Positions 8,659 to 17,760 are shown, counted from the stretch's first letter. The stretch: DNA of 64,000 nucleotides from DATFMP01 sp035266845 (GCA_035266845.1 DATFMP010000057.1:1-64000); one strand, 5' to 3'. Program-made: numbers and translations. The notes: generated by a model from the sequence alone, not told the origin.

Positions 8659-9072
8659 ATGGCCGATCTGCTGACGCTGGAAGTGCTGACCCCGCAAAAG
8701 CGGGTGCTCTCCCTCGAAACCCCCTGGGTGACGCTCCCCGGCACCATGGGTGAAATGGGCGTCCTGCCCGAGCACATCCCCCTCGTGACGACGGTGGATA
8801 CCGGCATCCTGCAGTACGAGCAGGACGGGCAGCGCAAGCGTGCCGCCGTGCACTACGGCTATGCCCAAGTGCAGGGCGACCGGGTGACCGTGCTCTCCGA
8901 GATGGTGGAGTTGGCCGAGCAGATCGACCGGGATCGGGCCCAAACCGCCGAGCAACGGGCCCGCGAGAAGCTGCGCGAGCTGATCGCACAGCAGGAGGAC
9001 GAACGCGCGCGCCTGGACAAGTACGAGGCGAAGCTCAAGCGCGCGATGGTGCGCCAGCGCGCCGCCGAGTAG
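8659..9072 (+). CDS. atpC: ATP synthase F1 epsilon subunit, isolated
   Basis: The 137-residue product has the full epsilon architecture: an N-terminal beta-sandwich (residues 1-85, with GEMGVLPEHIPLVTTVDTG) and a C-terminal two-helix domain rich in Arg, Glu and Gln (about 88-137), which in known enzymes couples to gamma and can inhibit hydrolysis. Epsilon is normally the last gene of atpIBEFHAGDC, but here a glycosyltransferase precedes it and an acyl-CoA synthetase follows, with no other ATP synthase gene. It may be the only epsilon, moved from its operon, or a second copy. The Shine-Dalgarno is poor: GGAAGGA lies about 14 nt from the ATG. Confidence 0.9.
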   Translation: MADLLTLEVLTPQKRVLSLETPWVTLPGTMGEMGVLPEHIPLVTTVDTGILQYEQDGQRKRAAVHYGYAQVQGDRVTVLSEMVELAEQIDRDRAQTAEQRAREKLRELIAQQEDERARLDKYEAKLKRAMVRQRAAE

Positions 9073-9307
9073 TCCCGCCGGCAAGCCAGCGCCGCCCCCG
9101 AGCTATGTTCACCCGGTGTCGCGGCGGCCCCCAACAGCCCCGCCAAGGTGCCGCGCCCAAGCGGTCATCGGTGCGGGGCTTGACGTTCCCCCCTGCATTC
9201 TCGTTCAATTGGGCAACGGGGTGTCCGACGCCCCTGGGGATATTTCTACACTGCCAGCCACATACCGCACGCGGTCGCCGCACGGCGCTCGTGAGCCGAG
9301 AGGACCC

Positions 9308-10930
9308 ATGAATGGTCTGATGCAAGAGTACCCGCTCACGCTGGACAAGATCGTGAAGCGGGCCAACCGAGTCTTCCCCGATCGCGAAGTGGTGAGCGTG
9401 CTGCCCTCGGGCAAGCGGCACCGCTACACCTACGCGGATCTGTACCGCCGCACGGTGCGGCTGATGAACGTGCTGCGCAAGCTGGGCGTGAAGCCCGGGG
9501 ACCGCGTGGCGACGTTCATGTGGAATGACCATCGCCACCTGGAACTGTACTACGCGATCCCCAGCCTGGGCGCCGTCACGCACACCCTCAACGTGCGGCT
9601 GTTTGCGGAGCAGCTCACCTACATCGTCAATCACGCCGAAGACACCGTGATCTTCGTGGACGAGTCGCTGCTCAAGCCGCTGGAGGCGCTGGCCCCCAAG
9701 TTCGAGTCCGTGAAGCGCTTCATCGTTGTGGGCGAGAAGGCCGGGGTGCCTCAGACGGCGCTTTCGCCCGCGGAAGACTACGAGACGCTGATGGCCGCGG
9801 CAGACGACACGGAGGACTTCCCCGAGCTGGACGAGCACACGGCCTGCGGGCTCTGCTACACCTCCGGCACCACCGGCAACCCCAAGGGGGCCCTGTACAC
9901 GCACCGCGGCCTGTTCCTGCACACGATGATGGCGGGACAGGTGGATATGCTGGGGCTGAGCCAGATGGACACGATGCTGCCCGTCGTGCCCATGTTCCAC
10001 GCCAACGCCTGGAGTGCGCCATTCATCGCGCCGATGGTGGGGGCCAAGCTGGTGTATGCGGGGGCGAACGTGATGCCCGATGCTCTGGTGCCGCTGATCC
10101 GCGATGAGGGCGTCACGTATGCCATGGGCGTGCCCACGATCTGGCAGGGCATGCTGCAGTACCTGCGGCAGGAAGGCGGGGGTCTGGGCAAGGTGAAGCG
10201 TATGGTGGTGGGGGGCTCCTCGGCCCCGCTGTCCATGATCCAGGCGTACAAGCGCGAGTTCGACGTGGAGATCATCCATGCCTGGGGCATGACGGAGATG
10301 TCGCCCCTGGGCACGCTCAACCGGCCCTTCGCCAAGATGGAGGAGTGGAGCGAGGAGCAGCGCTGGGCGGCCCTGGCCCGCGTGGGCCGGCCGGCAGCGC
10401 TGGTGGAGATGAAGCTGCTGGACGAGATGGGCAACGAGCTGCCCTGGGACGGCGAATCTGCCGGCGAGCTGGTCGTGCGCGGCGCCGCCGTGGCCAGTGC
10501 CTACTACAAGAACCCGGACGCGGCTGATCGCTTCACGAAGGACGGCTGGTTCCGCACCGGCGACGTGGCCACCATCGACGAGAACGGCCTGCTCCAGATC
10601 ACCGACCGCACCAAGGATCTCATCAAGAGCGGCGGCGAGTGGATCTCCAGCGTGGAAATGGAGAACACCATCATGGCGTGCCCCGGCGTGGCCGAGGCCG
10701 CCGTGGTGGCCCGGCCGGATCCCAAATGGGACGAGCGCCCGGTCGCCTTCGTCGTGCGCGCCAGCAACAGCACGGAACTGTCCGCCAAGGACGTCATCGA
10801 TCACCTGTCGCAAAGCTTCGCCAAGTGGCAGCTTCCGACCGAGGAAGACGTGCACTTCATCGAACAGATCCCGCGCACCAGCGTGGGCAAGTTCGACAAG
10901 AAAGTGCTGCGAAGCGATATGAGCGCCTGA
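9308..10930 (+). CDS. Medium/long-chain acyl-CoA synthetase (AMP-forming)
   Basis: This adenylate-forming enzyme (540 residues) activates a fatty or related acid to acyl-AMP and then acyl-CoA. It has the P-loop YTSGTTGNPKG (residues 184-194), the A5 motif HAWGMTEMSP, A7 GWFRTGD, A8 LIKSGGEWISS and the C-terminal catalytic lysine region PRTSVGKFDKK. The ATG at 9308 follows GAGAGGA closely; the frame is open further upstream, but that stretch is not family-like. The gene stands alone. Chain length and substrate cannot be set from sequence. Confidence 0.9.
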   Translation: MNGLMQEYPLTLDKIVKRANRVFPDREVVSVLPSGKRHRYTYADLYRRTVRLMNVLRKLGVKPGDRVATFMWNDHRHLELYYAIPSLGAVTHTLNVRLFAEQLTYIVNHAEDTVIFVDESLLKPLEALAPKFESVKRFIVVGEKAGVPQTALSPAEDYETLMAAADDTEDFPELDEHTACGLCYTSGTTGNPKGALYTHRGLFLHTMMAGQVDMLGLSQMDTMLPVVPMFHANAWSAPFIAPMVGAKLVYAGANVMPDALVPLIRDEGVTYAMGVPTIWQGMLQYLRQEGGGLGKVKRMVVGGSSAPLSMIQAYKREFDVEIIHAWGMTEMSPLGTLNRPFAKMEEWSEEQRWAALARVGRPAALVEMKLLDEMGNELPWDGESAGELVVRGAAVASAYYKNPDAADRFTKDGWFRTGDVATIDENGLLQITDRTKDLIKSGGEWISSVEMENTIMACPGVAEAAVVARPDPKWDERPVAFVVRASNSTELSAKDVIDHLSQSFAKWQLPTEEDVHFIEQIPRTSVGKFDKKVLRSDMSA

Positions 10931-11051
10931 GCGACGCCCCACTCCCCGGCATCGGAGCCAGGGGGTGGAAATTTGCAGGGAGACGGATTAAAGTTATCGA
11001 CGACCTTAGCGCCCGGCGCACATCCAACGACCCCCAGGGATGAGGGAACTC

Positions 11052-11249
11052 ATGCCAGCCGACGCCAAGCAGACCACTGCCGACGACAACAGCCTGCGCG
11101 AGATCGAATCGCTGGTGCGGGCCGTGCCGCTGGAGGAGCCACCAGCCCCGGCGGCCGCCCAGGCTGAGCCAGACCTCGAAAGCGTGGCCCGCGATCTGGG
11201 CATCAGCGTGGAAGAGGTGAAGGCGCTGCGCGAAGCCTCGCTGGGCTGA
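11052..11249 (+). CDS. Small acidic hypothetical protein (65 aa)
   Basis: Not recognised. The 65-residue product is acidic, with a Pro/Ala-rich middle and a C-terminal segment (ESVARDLGISVEEVKALREA) that looks like a short helix-turn-helix or UBA-like pair of helices. The ATG at 11052 has GAGG about 7 nt upstream; another in-frame ATG at 11040 lacks a site. Third codon positions are mostly G/C, like the neighbours, supporting real coding. It lies 121 bp after the acyl-CoA synthetase and faces a convergent hydrolase gene. Confidence 0.6.
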   Translation: MPADAKQTTADDNSLREIESLVRAVPLEEPPAPAAAQAEPDLESVARDLGISVEEVKALREASLG

Positions 11250-11284
11250 TGCCATAGCGCTGCAACTCCTGCACTCGTGCCTCC

Positions 11285-12067
11285 CTAGTCGTACAGGTAC
11301 GGCCGCAGGAAGTCCCTGACCTGCTTTACAAATGCATCCTCTGCCTGGCTGTGGGGCGTGTGCCCGCAGCTCGGCGCAATCCAGCTCTGCGCGCCGGCAA
11401 TGGCTGCCAGGATGGAGTCCACCTGCGCCTGCGTGCCGAACTCATCCGCATCCCCTTGCACCGCCAGCACCGGGCAGCGCACGCCGGGCAGTTCCCCGCG
11501 GATGTCCCAGCGGGCGTGCACGTCGCTCAACCAGTGATCGCTCCAGGTACGCAGCACATCGTCCGCGCGGCCCTCGTGCAGTTTGTACAGCCAGGCCGGG
11601 GTGCGTCCCGCGGCCTGCAGGGCCACCAGCGCCCGGATGCCGGCCTGGGTTTCGGGCTCCACGAAGGTGTGGGCCGCCTCGGTGACCACCGCCTGCACGC
11701 GCCCGGGGTGCCACGCCGCGAAGAGCAGGGCGATGCTGCCGCCGTCGCTGTGGCCCACCAGGCAGGGCCGCTCGATGCCCAGGTGCTCCAGCAACTCCAG
11801 CAGGATCGGCACCTCTCTCTCCATGAAGCGATCCTCGAACGCCGGCCGCGCCTCCGATCGCCCATAGCCCCAGCGGTCGTAGACCAGAGTGTTGGCTCGG
11901 AGCTCCGCGGCCAAGCGCGCCGGCAGTTCCCGCCAGGAGCCGATGGCACCCAGGCCGTCGTGCAGCAGCACCAGCGTGGGGCGTCGCGGGTCGAAGGGCG
12001 CACCCCACTCATAGTGCAGCCGGTAGCCTGTGCTCTCAAATTCGGGCATTGTCTCGTCCAAGGTCAT
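11285..12067 (-). CDS. Alpha/beta-fold hydrolase
   Basis: The 260-residue product has the alpha/beta hydrolase signatures: oxyanion region LLHDGLG, nucleophile elbow GHSDGG (Ser about residue 107), an acid in QGDADEF and the catalytic His in CGHTPH. It resembles the broad esterase/lyase group that includes MhpC- and BioH-like enzymes; the substrate is unknown. ATG at 12067 (MTLDETM) is preferred because GGAG precedes it by 8 nt; the longer frame to 12142 adds non-conserved residues. It is convergent with the small protein gene, 35 bp away. Confidence 0.85.
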   Translation of the reverse strand: MTLDETMPEFESTGYRLHYEWGAPFDPRRPTLVLLHDGLGAIGSWRELPARLAAELRANTLVYDRWGYGRSEARPAFEDRFMEREVPILLELLEHLGIERPCLVGHSDGGSIALLFAAWHPGRVQAVVTEAAHTFVEPETQAGIRALVALQAAGRTPAWLYKLHEGRADDVLRTWSDHWLSDVHARWDIRGELPGVRCPVLAVQGDADEFGTQAQVDSILAAIAGAQSWIAPSCGHTPHSQAEDAFVKQVRDFLRPYLYD

Positions 12068-12436
12068 GGGGGGAGCTCCAAGCGTTGGCTCCCCGACCAT
12101 TTCCGCAACCACGTCAGCATTCGCGACTCTGACGATAATCATTCTCCAGTCCTACGGCAAGCGCCGCCGGATCACATTCCGCCACTCAACCGCCGTGCAG
12201 GTGCCCGCCCAAGGGTGATTCCAGAAGCAAAACATTGGCAAATCCGCTCCAGTCGTCGAATTGCGCGCTAATTGTTTTATTCAAGTAGAATAATTTTCTG
12301 GCAATATCGTGACCTTTCGGTCTTGGATACGTTGTTCTAGCTATCCGGGCATCTTGTAGTGCATTTGTACGAGATCTCGGACGAGGCCAAGTGACACAAC
12401 GGCATTAGACCAACCCATTTGAAGGACAGGACTCAC
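12068..12436. other. Intergenic region with A+T-rich core
   Basis: This 369-bp divergent gap between the hydrolase and the secreted sensor-like gene has a clearly A+T-rich core (about 12236-12330), probably the promoter region for both. It contains TAGAAT (12286-12291), a -10-like hexamer, with TTGCGC 19 bp upstream, and the inverted repeat listed separately. No coding sequence is seen. Confidence 0.5.
12277..12293. repeat. A+T-rich inverted repeat, possible operator
   Basis: TTATTC and GAATAA are separated by AAGTA and followed by TTTT. The repeat overlaps the -10-like TAGAAT, as an operator would; as RNA it could also form a weak hairpin with a short U-run. Confidence 0.35.
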
Positions 12437-13054
12437 ATGAAGCAAATGCTCACCGCTGTTCTCATCGCTGGTCTGCTTGCACTGCCTTTCGCCGCGCATG
12501 CCGCGACGGACAGGGGCACGCGATCCATGGAAGCCCAGTTGCGCAAGCAGATCCAGAGCCACCCCGGCATGACGGCGAAGGTCAAGGCATTCGTCATCAA
12601 GCATCTGCTGCCGACCATCACCACGTCTGCATGGGTGCAGGCCGTTGAGGCGCAGAATGCCAAGAACATGACCCTCGACGAGATCAAATCGACTGACAAG
12701 AAGTGGATGGCGGCCGAGGAAGAGCTGCCGATCCAGAAGGAACTGCTCAACAACGCGTGTGCCAAAGCGCTGTTCAAGCTTTCGCACGGGAATCCTGTCG
12801 TGCGGGAGGCGTTCGTGACGGACAACAAGGGCGCCAACGTCTGCATGAACAACCTGACCAGCGACTACTGGCAGGGTGACGAGGCCAAGTGGCAGAAGTC
12901 GTTCAACGACGGCAAGGGCGGTGTGGATGCCGGCAAGGCGAAGTTCGACAAATCTGCCAACGTCACCCAACAGCAAGTGTCCCTCCCCATCCTGGGCAAG
13001 GGCGGCAAGGTCATCGGCGCCGTCACCTTCGGGATTGCCGTCGACCAGATGTAA
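12437..13054 (+). CDS. Secreted sensor-like (PDC/Tll0287-type) protein
   Basis: The 205-residue protein starts with a Sec signal peptide (MKQMLTAVLIAGLLALPFAAHAA) and is otherwise soluble. The body resembles the periplasmic PDC/cache-like domain found free or in chemoreceptors, with a paired-cysteine region (NNACAK and ANVCMNN) and SDYWQGDEAKWQKSF. No CxxCH heme site or transmembrane helix is present. ATG at 12437 follows AGGACAGGA. It lies 94 bp upstream of a chemoreceptor on the same strand, so a role in presenting a ligand or redox cue to that receptor is plausible but unproven. Confidence 0.7.
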   Translation: MKQMLTAVLIAGLLALPFAAHAATDRGTRSMEAQLRKQIQSHPGMTAKVKAFVIKHLLPTITTSAWVQAVEAQNAKNMTLDEIKSTDKKWMAAEEELPIQKELLNNACAKALFKLSHGNPVVREAFVTDNKGANVCMNNLTSDYWQGDEAKWQKSFNDGKGGVDAGKAKFDKSANVTQQQVSLPILGKGGKVIGAVTFGIAVDQM

Positions 13055-13148
13055 TCTGGCGCTTAGCGATTTTAGCGCCCCGGTGCCGTGTGGCCCTGGG
13101 GCGCCCGCTGTCCCGCACCCTTCAACCCTCACAGAATAGTCTGGATCT

Positions 13149-14783
13149 ATGAGCATCAGAGCCAAGTTTCTCGTGTTAACCGCGCTGCCTGTTGTCGTGT
13201 TTGTATTTTTCTTCGCTTTGGGTTGGTGGGCGCTCAATTCCATGTACGGTACCGCCGAGAACATCATCCAGAATCAGATGCTGCCCTTGGTGAATCAGGA
13301 TGTGGAACACCTGTACAACCTGGAATCCAGCATCAAGGTCATGCTGGAGGCCGATCGCGACGTGCACCAGGCGCTGATTGCCGAGAAGCAGTCGCTCGTG
13401 GCCAGTTCGGACGCGGAGGAGCAGCAAGCCGACAAGGACAACAGCGACAATATCGAGCAGGCGCGCGGCCGCATGAAGAAGGCCAGCGAGGCCTTTGATG
13501 CGGACGAGCAGGGTCTGTACGCGAAATTCCTGAAGGACTTCGCCACATGGCAGGAGAAGACACGCAAGGTCGTGGCGGATTCCAAGGTGCCCGAAAAGCA
13601 CCCGTTCGCCCTGCGCATCAGCTACGGCTCCGCCGCGACGACCTTCGCCACCATGCGCGAGAACATCAACCAGCTCACCCAGATGCAGGAGGCCCGCATC
13701 AAGAAGGTGGCGGCCGTGATGCAGGACAAGATCGGTAGCGTGCGCGAGGACGTAGCGGGCATGGGCCGCTTGGCGTCCTGGGTCAACTGGATGTCCCTCG
13801 CCATCGCATCCGTGATGGCCCTGGTGCTGTCTCTGATGGGCTTCTTTGTGTCCCGCTCCGTGACACGGCCGATCAGCCGTGCTGTGACGCAACTCTCCGA
13901 TGTGGCCAGCGTGACGGCCTCCGCTTCGGGTGAGGTGGCGCAATCCAGCCAGACCCTGGCGTCCGGGGCGTCGCAGCAAGCGGCCAGCCTGGAGGAAACC
14001 TCCTCCTCGCTGGAGGAAATCTCCGGTATGACGCGCCAGAATGCGGAGCACACGGAGAAGGCCAACCATTCCGCCGCCGACGCCCGCAAGCTGGCCGCCC
14101 AAGGTGGCGAGGCCATGCAGCGCATGCACCAGGCAATCGGTGCCATCAAGGCGTCATCCGACCAGACCGCGCGCATCATCAAGACGATTGATGAAATCGC
14201 CTTCCAGACCAACCTCCTCGCCCTCAACGCGGCGGTGGAGGCGGCCCGCGCCGGGGATGCCGGCAAGGGCTTCGCCGTCGTGGCCGAGGAGGTGCGCAAT
14301 CTGGCCCAGCGCAGCGCATCCGCAGCGAAGGACACCAACGTCATCATCGAGGAGTCCCAGGCCAAGGCCGATGTCGGCGTGAACACGGCCGAGGAGGTCG
14401 CCGCCGTCCTGCAGAAGATCGCCGATTCCGTGCAGCAGGTGGAGGATCTCGTGAGTGAGGTCGCCAATGCCAGCCGGGAGCAGGCCGACGCCGTGGAGCA
14501 GGTGAATGGGGCCGTCTCGCAGATGGACCAGCTAACCCAGGGCAACGCCGCCAGCGCTGAGCAAACTGCGGCCGCCAGCGAAGAACTGTCGTCGCAGTCG
14601 CAGCTCCTGATGAAGATCGTCGAGGATCTGCAGGCCCTGCTGAACAGCGGCAAAACCAATGGCTCGGCCCCGCACTCCGACACGCCGGCCCTGGAACATC
14701 ACGAGGCGGGACAACTCAAGGCCCACATTCTCGCGGACCAGGAAGAAGACGAGGACTGGCACGCCGCGTTGACCCGCAACTAG
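13149..14783 (+). CDS. Methyl-accepting chemotaxis protein
   Basis: This 544-residue chemoreceptor has TM1 at about residues 8-30, a mostly helical periplasmic domain (about 31-210), TM2 (about 212-237), a HAMP-like start SRSVTRPISRAV, and a long cytoplasmic signalling coiled coil. The kinase-control tip reads EIAFQTNLLALNAAVEAARA near residues 349-368, the hallmark of the family. The C-terminus (EDEDWHAALTRN) lacks the NWETF-type tether for CheR. The periplasmic domain looks like a four-helix bundle; the ligand is unknown. No che genes lie in the window. Confidence 0.95.
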   Translation: MSIRAKFLVLTALPVVVFVFFFALGWWALNSMYGTAENIIQNQMLPLVNQDVEHLYNLESSIKVMLEADRDVHQALIAEKQSLVASSDAEEQQADKDNSDNIEQARGRMKKASEAFDADEQGLYAKFLKDFATWQEKTRKVVADSKVPEKHPFALRISYGSAATTFATMRENINQLTQMQEARIKKVAAVMQDKIGSVREDVAGMGRLASWVNWMSLAIASVMALVLSLMGFFVSRSVTRPISRAVTQLSDVASVTASASGEVAQSSQTLASGASQQAASLEETSSSLEEISGMTRQNAEHTEKANHSAADARKLAAQGGEAMQRMHQAIGAIKASSDQTARIIKTIDEIAFQTNLLALNAAVEAARAGDAGKGFAVVAEEVRNLAQRSASAAKDTNVIIEESQAKADVGVNTAEEVAAVLQKIADSVQQVEDLVSEVANASREQADAVEQVNGAVSQMDQLTQGNAASAEQTAAASEELSSQSQLLMKIVEDLQALLNSGKTNGSAPHSDTPALEHHEAGQLKAHILADQEEDEDWHAALTRN

Positions 14784-14820
14784 GGCCTTCGTCAATCCCA
14801 CGGGCCATAGCGCATGCCAT

Positions 14821-14855
14821 ACGCCGCCGCGTCCCTTGCTGGGTCACGGCGGCGT
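14821..14855. terminator. Terminator-like hairpin after the chemoreceptor
   Basis: Perfect 9-bp arms ACGCCGCCG (14821-14829) and CGGCGGCGT (14847-14855), 17-nt loop, 38 bp after the stop. Only a short T-run follows (GGCGTTTCC). Confidence 0.5.
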
Positions 14856-14962
14856 TGGCGTTTCCGCACGCATGCGCGCTTGCAAACCGGTATATCGCGA
14901 CAACTTGCCCCAGGCGCTCTGGGTGCCTCCAGACAGCCACTGGCGCGCCCCGCCGAGTTTCC

Positions 14963-14990
14963 TTGACATACAGCGCCCCGCTCTTCTAAG
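14963..14990 (+). promoter_or_regulatory. Candidate sigma-70 promoter for the peptide importer operon
   Basis: A perfect -35 TTGACA (14963-14968) is followed after 16 bp by TCTAAG (14985-14990, 4 of 6 -10 matches). The leader to the binding-protein ATG would be about 150 nt. Confidence 0.5.
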
Positions 14991-15140
14991 ACGGTCGTGG
15001 ACTCAACGCCTGCGCACCGTAACGGCACATCCCGGAAGTCCGGGGCTGCACCCGGCATCCACCGCGCGACTCCCGTGAATCAGCGGGGCGTGGCGAGGAA
15101 CGGGTGGGGTGCCGACTCGATGGGTCCGCCTCACCCCGTC

Positions 15141-16673
15141 ATGAGACACATGCCGATGAAAGCGAAAAACGCTGCCGTTCTCGGGCTGGCCCTGTTGCTG
15201 CTTGCGTTCACGGCCAGCCCGCTGCTGGCTGGGAAGAACGATAATACGCTGCGCTGGGCCTCCGACCGCGAGGTGGAAAATACCGACGCGTACTACAACA
15301 GCGCCCGTGAGGGCATCGTCTTCGCGCGCCTGATCTGGGACCAGCTCCTCTATCGCGACCCGCACACGGGCGCCTACAAGGGCCTGCTGGCCAAGTCCGT
15401 GCGCTGGGTGAGCGACACCACCATCGAGGCGGATCTGCGCAAGGGTATCACCTTCCACAACGGCCAGAAGTTCACCGCGGACGACGTCGTGTTCACCCTC
15501 AACTACGTGGTGGACCCGGCGAATAAGGTGGTCACGAAGGCCAACGTGGACTGGATCAAGAACGCGGAGAAGCTGGGGCCCTACAAGGTGCGCATCAACC
15601 TGAAGCAGCCCTTCCCCGCGGCATTCGACTACCTGGCCGGTCCGATCCCAATCTATCCGCACGAGTACTACGCCAAAGTCGGTCCGCAGGGCATGAACCT
15701 GAAGCCCATCGGCACGGGGCCCTACAAGGTGACCTTCGTGGATCCCGGCAAGGCGGTGCACTTCGAGAAGAACGACAACTACTTCAAGGCCAGCCCCAAG
15801 GGGCAGCCCAGCATCGGCAAGCTGGAGTATCGGTCGATTCCGGACAAGGAAACGCAGGTCGCCGAGCTGCTCACGGGCGGGCTCGACTGGATCTGGCGTG
15901 TGGACAAGGACCAGGCTGGGAAACTGAAGCAGATGCCGAACCTGAGCGTGGTCTCCGGCGAGACCATGCGCGTGGGCTATGTCGGCATGCGCACGGAAAC
16001 CGACCACAACAGCCCCCTCAAGGACCTGCGGGTGCGTCGGGCCATCGAGCACGCGATCAACCGCAAGTCTATGGCCGACAACTTGGTAGGCGGCGGCTCC
16101 CGCGTGATCTATTCGGCCTGCTTTCCCGAGCAGTTTGGCTGCACTCAGAACGTGCCCAAGTACGATTACGACCCCGCCAAGGCCAAGGCGCTGCTGAAGG
16201 AAGCCGGGTATCCCAACGGCTTCTCGATCGACCTGTACGCCTACCGCGAGCGCCCGTACGCTGAAGCGATCATCGGCTACCTGCGTGACGTGGGCATCAC
16301 GGCCAACCTGCGCTTCCTGAAGTACTCCGCCCTGCGCGATCAGGTGCGGGCCGGCAAGACGGACATGGTGTTCATGACCTGGGGCTCCAACTCGGTGGCG
16401 GATACGTCGGCCATCACGGGCGTCTTCTTCCGTGGCACCGATGACGACGCGAACCACGACGCCAAGGTCATGGACTGGCTCAAGAGTGCCGATACGTCCA
16501 TTGATGCCAACGTGCGCAAGGCGGACTACCGGAAGGCCCTGGCGCGTATCCAGGACCAGGCGTACTGGGTGCCGCTGTTCACCTACTCCATCAACTATGC
16601 GTTCACGAGCGACCTGGCGTTCTCGCCCACCACGGACGAGATCCCGCACTTCGTAAACGCGCACTGGAAGTAG
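15141..16673 (+). CDS. Peptide/nickel-type ABC transporter substrate-binding protein
   Basis: This SBP_bac_5 family binding protein delivers oligopeptides or related solutes to the permeases that follow. The product is about 510 residues with a signal peptide (LGLALLLLAFTASPLLA, cleavage before GKNDN), and typical family stretches: TFHNGQKFTADDVVFTLNYV, IGTGPYKV, DLRVRRAIEHAINR and AKALLKEAGYPNG. Three in-frame ATGs (15141, 15150, 15156) lie together with no strong Shine-Dalgarno, so the exact start is uncertain. It is the first gene of a six-gene run ending in an M20 peptidase. Confidence 0.92.
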   Translation: MRHMPMKAKNAAVLGLALLLLAFTASPLLAGKNDNTLRWASDREVENTDAYYNSAREGIVFARLIWDQLLYRDPHTGAYKGLLAKSVRWVSDTTIEADLRKGITFHNGQKFTADDVVFTLNYVVDPANKVVTKANVDWIKNAEKLGPYKVRINLKQPFPAAFDYLAGPIPIYPHEYYAKVGPQGMNLKPIGTGPYKVTFVDPGKAVHFEKNDNYFKASPKGQPSIGKLEYRSIPDKETQVAELLTGGLDWIWRVDKDQAGKLKQMPNLSVVSGETMRVGYVGMRTETDHNSPLKDLRVRRAIEHAINRKSMADNLVGGGSRVIYSACFPEQFGCTQNVPKYDYDPAKAKALLKEAGYPNGFSIDLYAYRERPYAEAIIGYLRDVGITANLRFLKYSALRDQVRAGKTDMVFMTWGSNSVADTSAITGVFFRGTDDDANHDAKVMDWLKSADTSIDANVRKADYRKALARIQDQAYWVPLFTYSINYAFTSDLAFSPTTDEIPHFVNAHWK

Positions 16674-16713
16674 CGGCCCGGCGGCATTCGCCGCCGACGT
16701 CGCAGCGGAACGG

Positions 16714-16746
16714 GGGGCGCCATCCGGCAGGCGGATGCGCCCCTTT
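16714..16746 (+). terminator. Hairpin between binding-protein and permease genes
   Basis: Arms GGGGCGC-C-ATCCG and CGGAT-GCGCCCC pair over 12 bp with one bulged C, loop GCAGG, followed by TTT. In binding-protein operons such a hairpin usually causes partial termination or protects the upstream message, keeping the binding protein more abundant than the permeases. Confidence 0.6.
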
Positions 16747-16814
16747 GCCGTTTCGGATGCCCGCTTTGGCCGGCTCGCCCGGCCGCAGCCAGAGAGGGCG
16801 GCGCGAGGACTGAC

Positions 16815-17732
16815 ATGCTGGCCTATGCGGTAAAACGGCTACTGCTGGCGCTTTTGGTCGCCATTGCCGTGTCCGTGCTCTCCTTCATGCTGCTGCGCAT
16901 CTCCGGCGACGTGGCCACGGCCATCGCCGGCGAATCGGCCACCTCCGCCGATATCGAGCAGGTGCGCGAGATGTACGGCCTCAACCGCCCTCTCATCGTG
17001 CAGTACGGGGACTGGGCTCTGGGCGCCCTGCGGGGCGACTTCGGGGAGTCGTTCTACTTCAAGACGCCCGTCACCAGTGTGATCCGCACGCACATCGCCG
17101 TCACGGTGATCCTGGGCGCCTGCGGGCTGGGCTTCGCGCTGGTGCTCTCGATCCCGCTGGGCGTGCTGGCCGCGCTGCGACCCAACACCTGGCTGGATCG
17201 CCTCGCGCTGACGATCTCGGTGCTGGGGCAGGCGCTGCCGACGTTCTGGTTCGCGCTGATGATGATCATCTTCTTTGGTGTGATGCTGCGCTGGTTGCCC
17301 ATCACGGGCAGTTCCACCTGGAAGCACTTCGTGATGCCGTCCGTGGCCTTGGGCTACTACGCCACGCCGGCCATCATGCGCCTCACGCGCACGGGCATGC
17401 TGGACGTGATGTCCTCGGACTACATCCGCACGGCGCGGGCCAAGGGTCTGCGGACGGGCGCGGTGCTCTTCAAGCACGCGCTGCGCAATGCGATCATCCC
17501 CGTGGTCTCGCTGTCCGCGGTGCAACTTGGCTTCATGCTGGGCGGCTCGGTCGTGATCGAGACGATCTTCGCGCTGCACGGCCTGGGCTTCCTGGCCTGG
17601 GAGTCCATCACCCGCTCGGACGTGGCCGTGGTGCAGGCCATCGTGCTCATCCTGGCCTGCTTCTACATCGTGCTCACCCTGCTGGCCGACCTGCTGAACG
17701 CCTACCTGGATCCGCGCATCCGGGTGGCCTGA
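16815..17732 (+). CDS. ABC transporter permease, DppB/OppB type
   Basis: The 305-residue permease has six membrane helices and starts with the DppB-type N-terminus MLAYAVKRLLLALLVAIAVS. The cytoplasmic EAA loop, which docks onto the ATPases, reads ARAKGLRTGAVLFKHALRNA. The ATG follows GAGG by 6 nt. It forms the translocation pore with the next gene. Confidence 0.93.
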   Translation: MLAYAVKRLLLALLVAIAVSVLSFMLLRISGDVATAIAGESATSADIEQVREMYGLNRPLIVQYGDWALGALRGDFGESFYFKTPVTSVIRTHIAVTVILGACGLGFALVLSIPLGVLAALRPNTWLDRLALTISVLGQALPTFWFALMMIIFFGVMLRWLPITGSSTWKHFVMPSVALGYYATPAIMRLTRTGMLDVMSSDYIRTARAKGLRTGAVLFKHALRNAIIPVVSLSAVQLGFMLGGSVVIETIFALHGLGFLAWESITRSDVAVVQAIVLILACFYIVLTLLADLLNAYLDPRIRVA

Positions 17733-17760
17733 GCCTCGCCACCGCACACCGGAGCCCGCC

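Larger units (their letters stand above)
14784..15140. other. Intergenic region between the chemoreceptor and the binding protein
   Basis: This 357-bp region holds a terminator-like hairpin just after the chemoreceptor and a promoter candidate at 14963-14990 for the binding-protein operon. No further gene is seen; an in-frame upstream extension of the binding protein reaches 14997 but reads as non-conserved leader. Confidence 0.5.
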
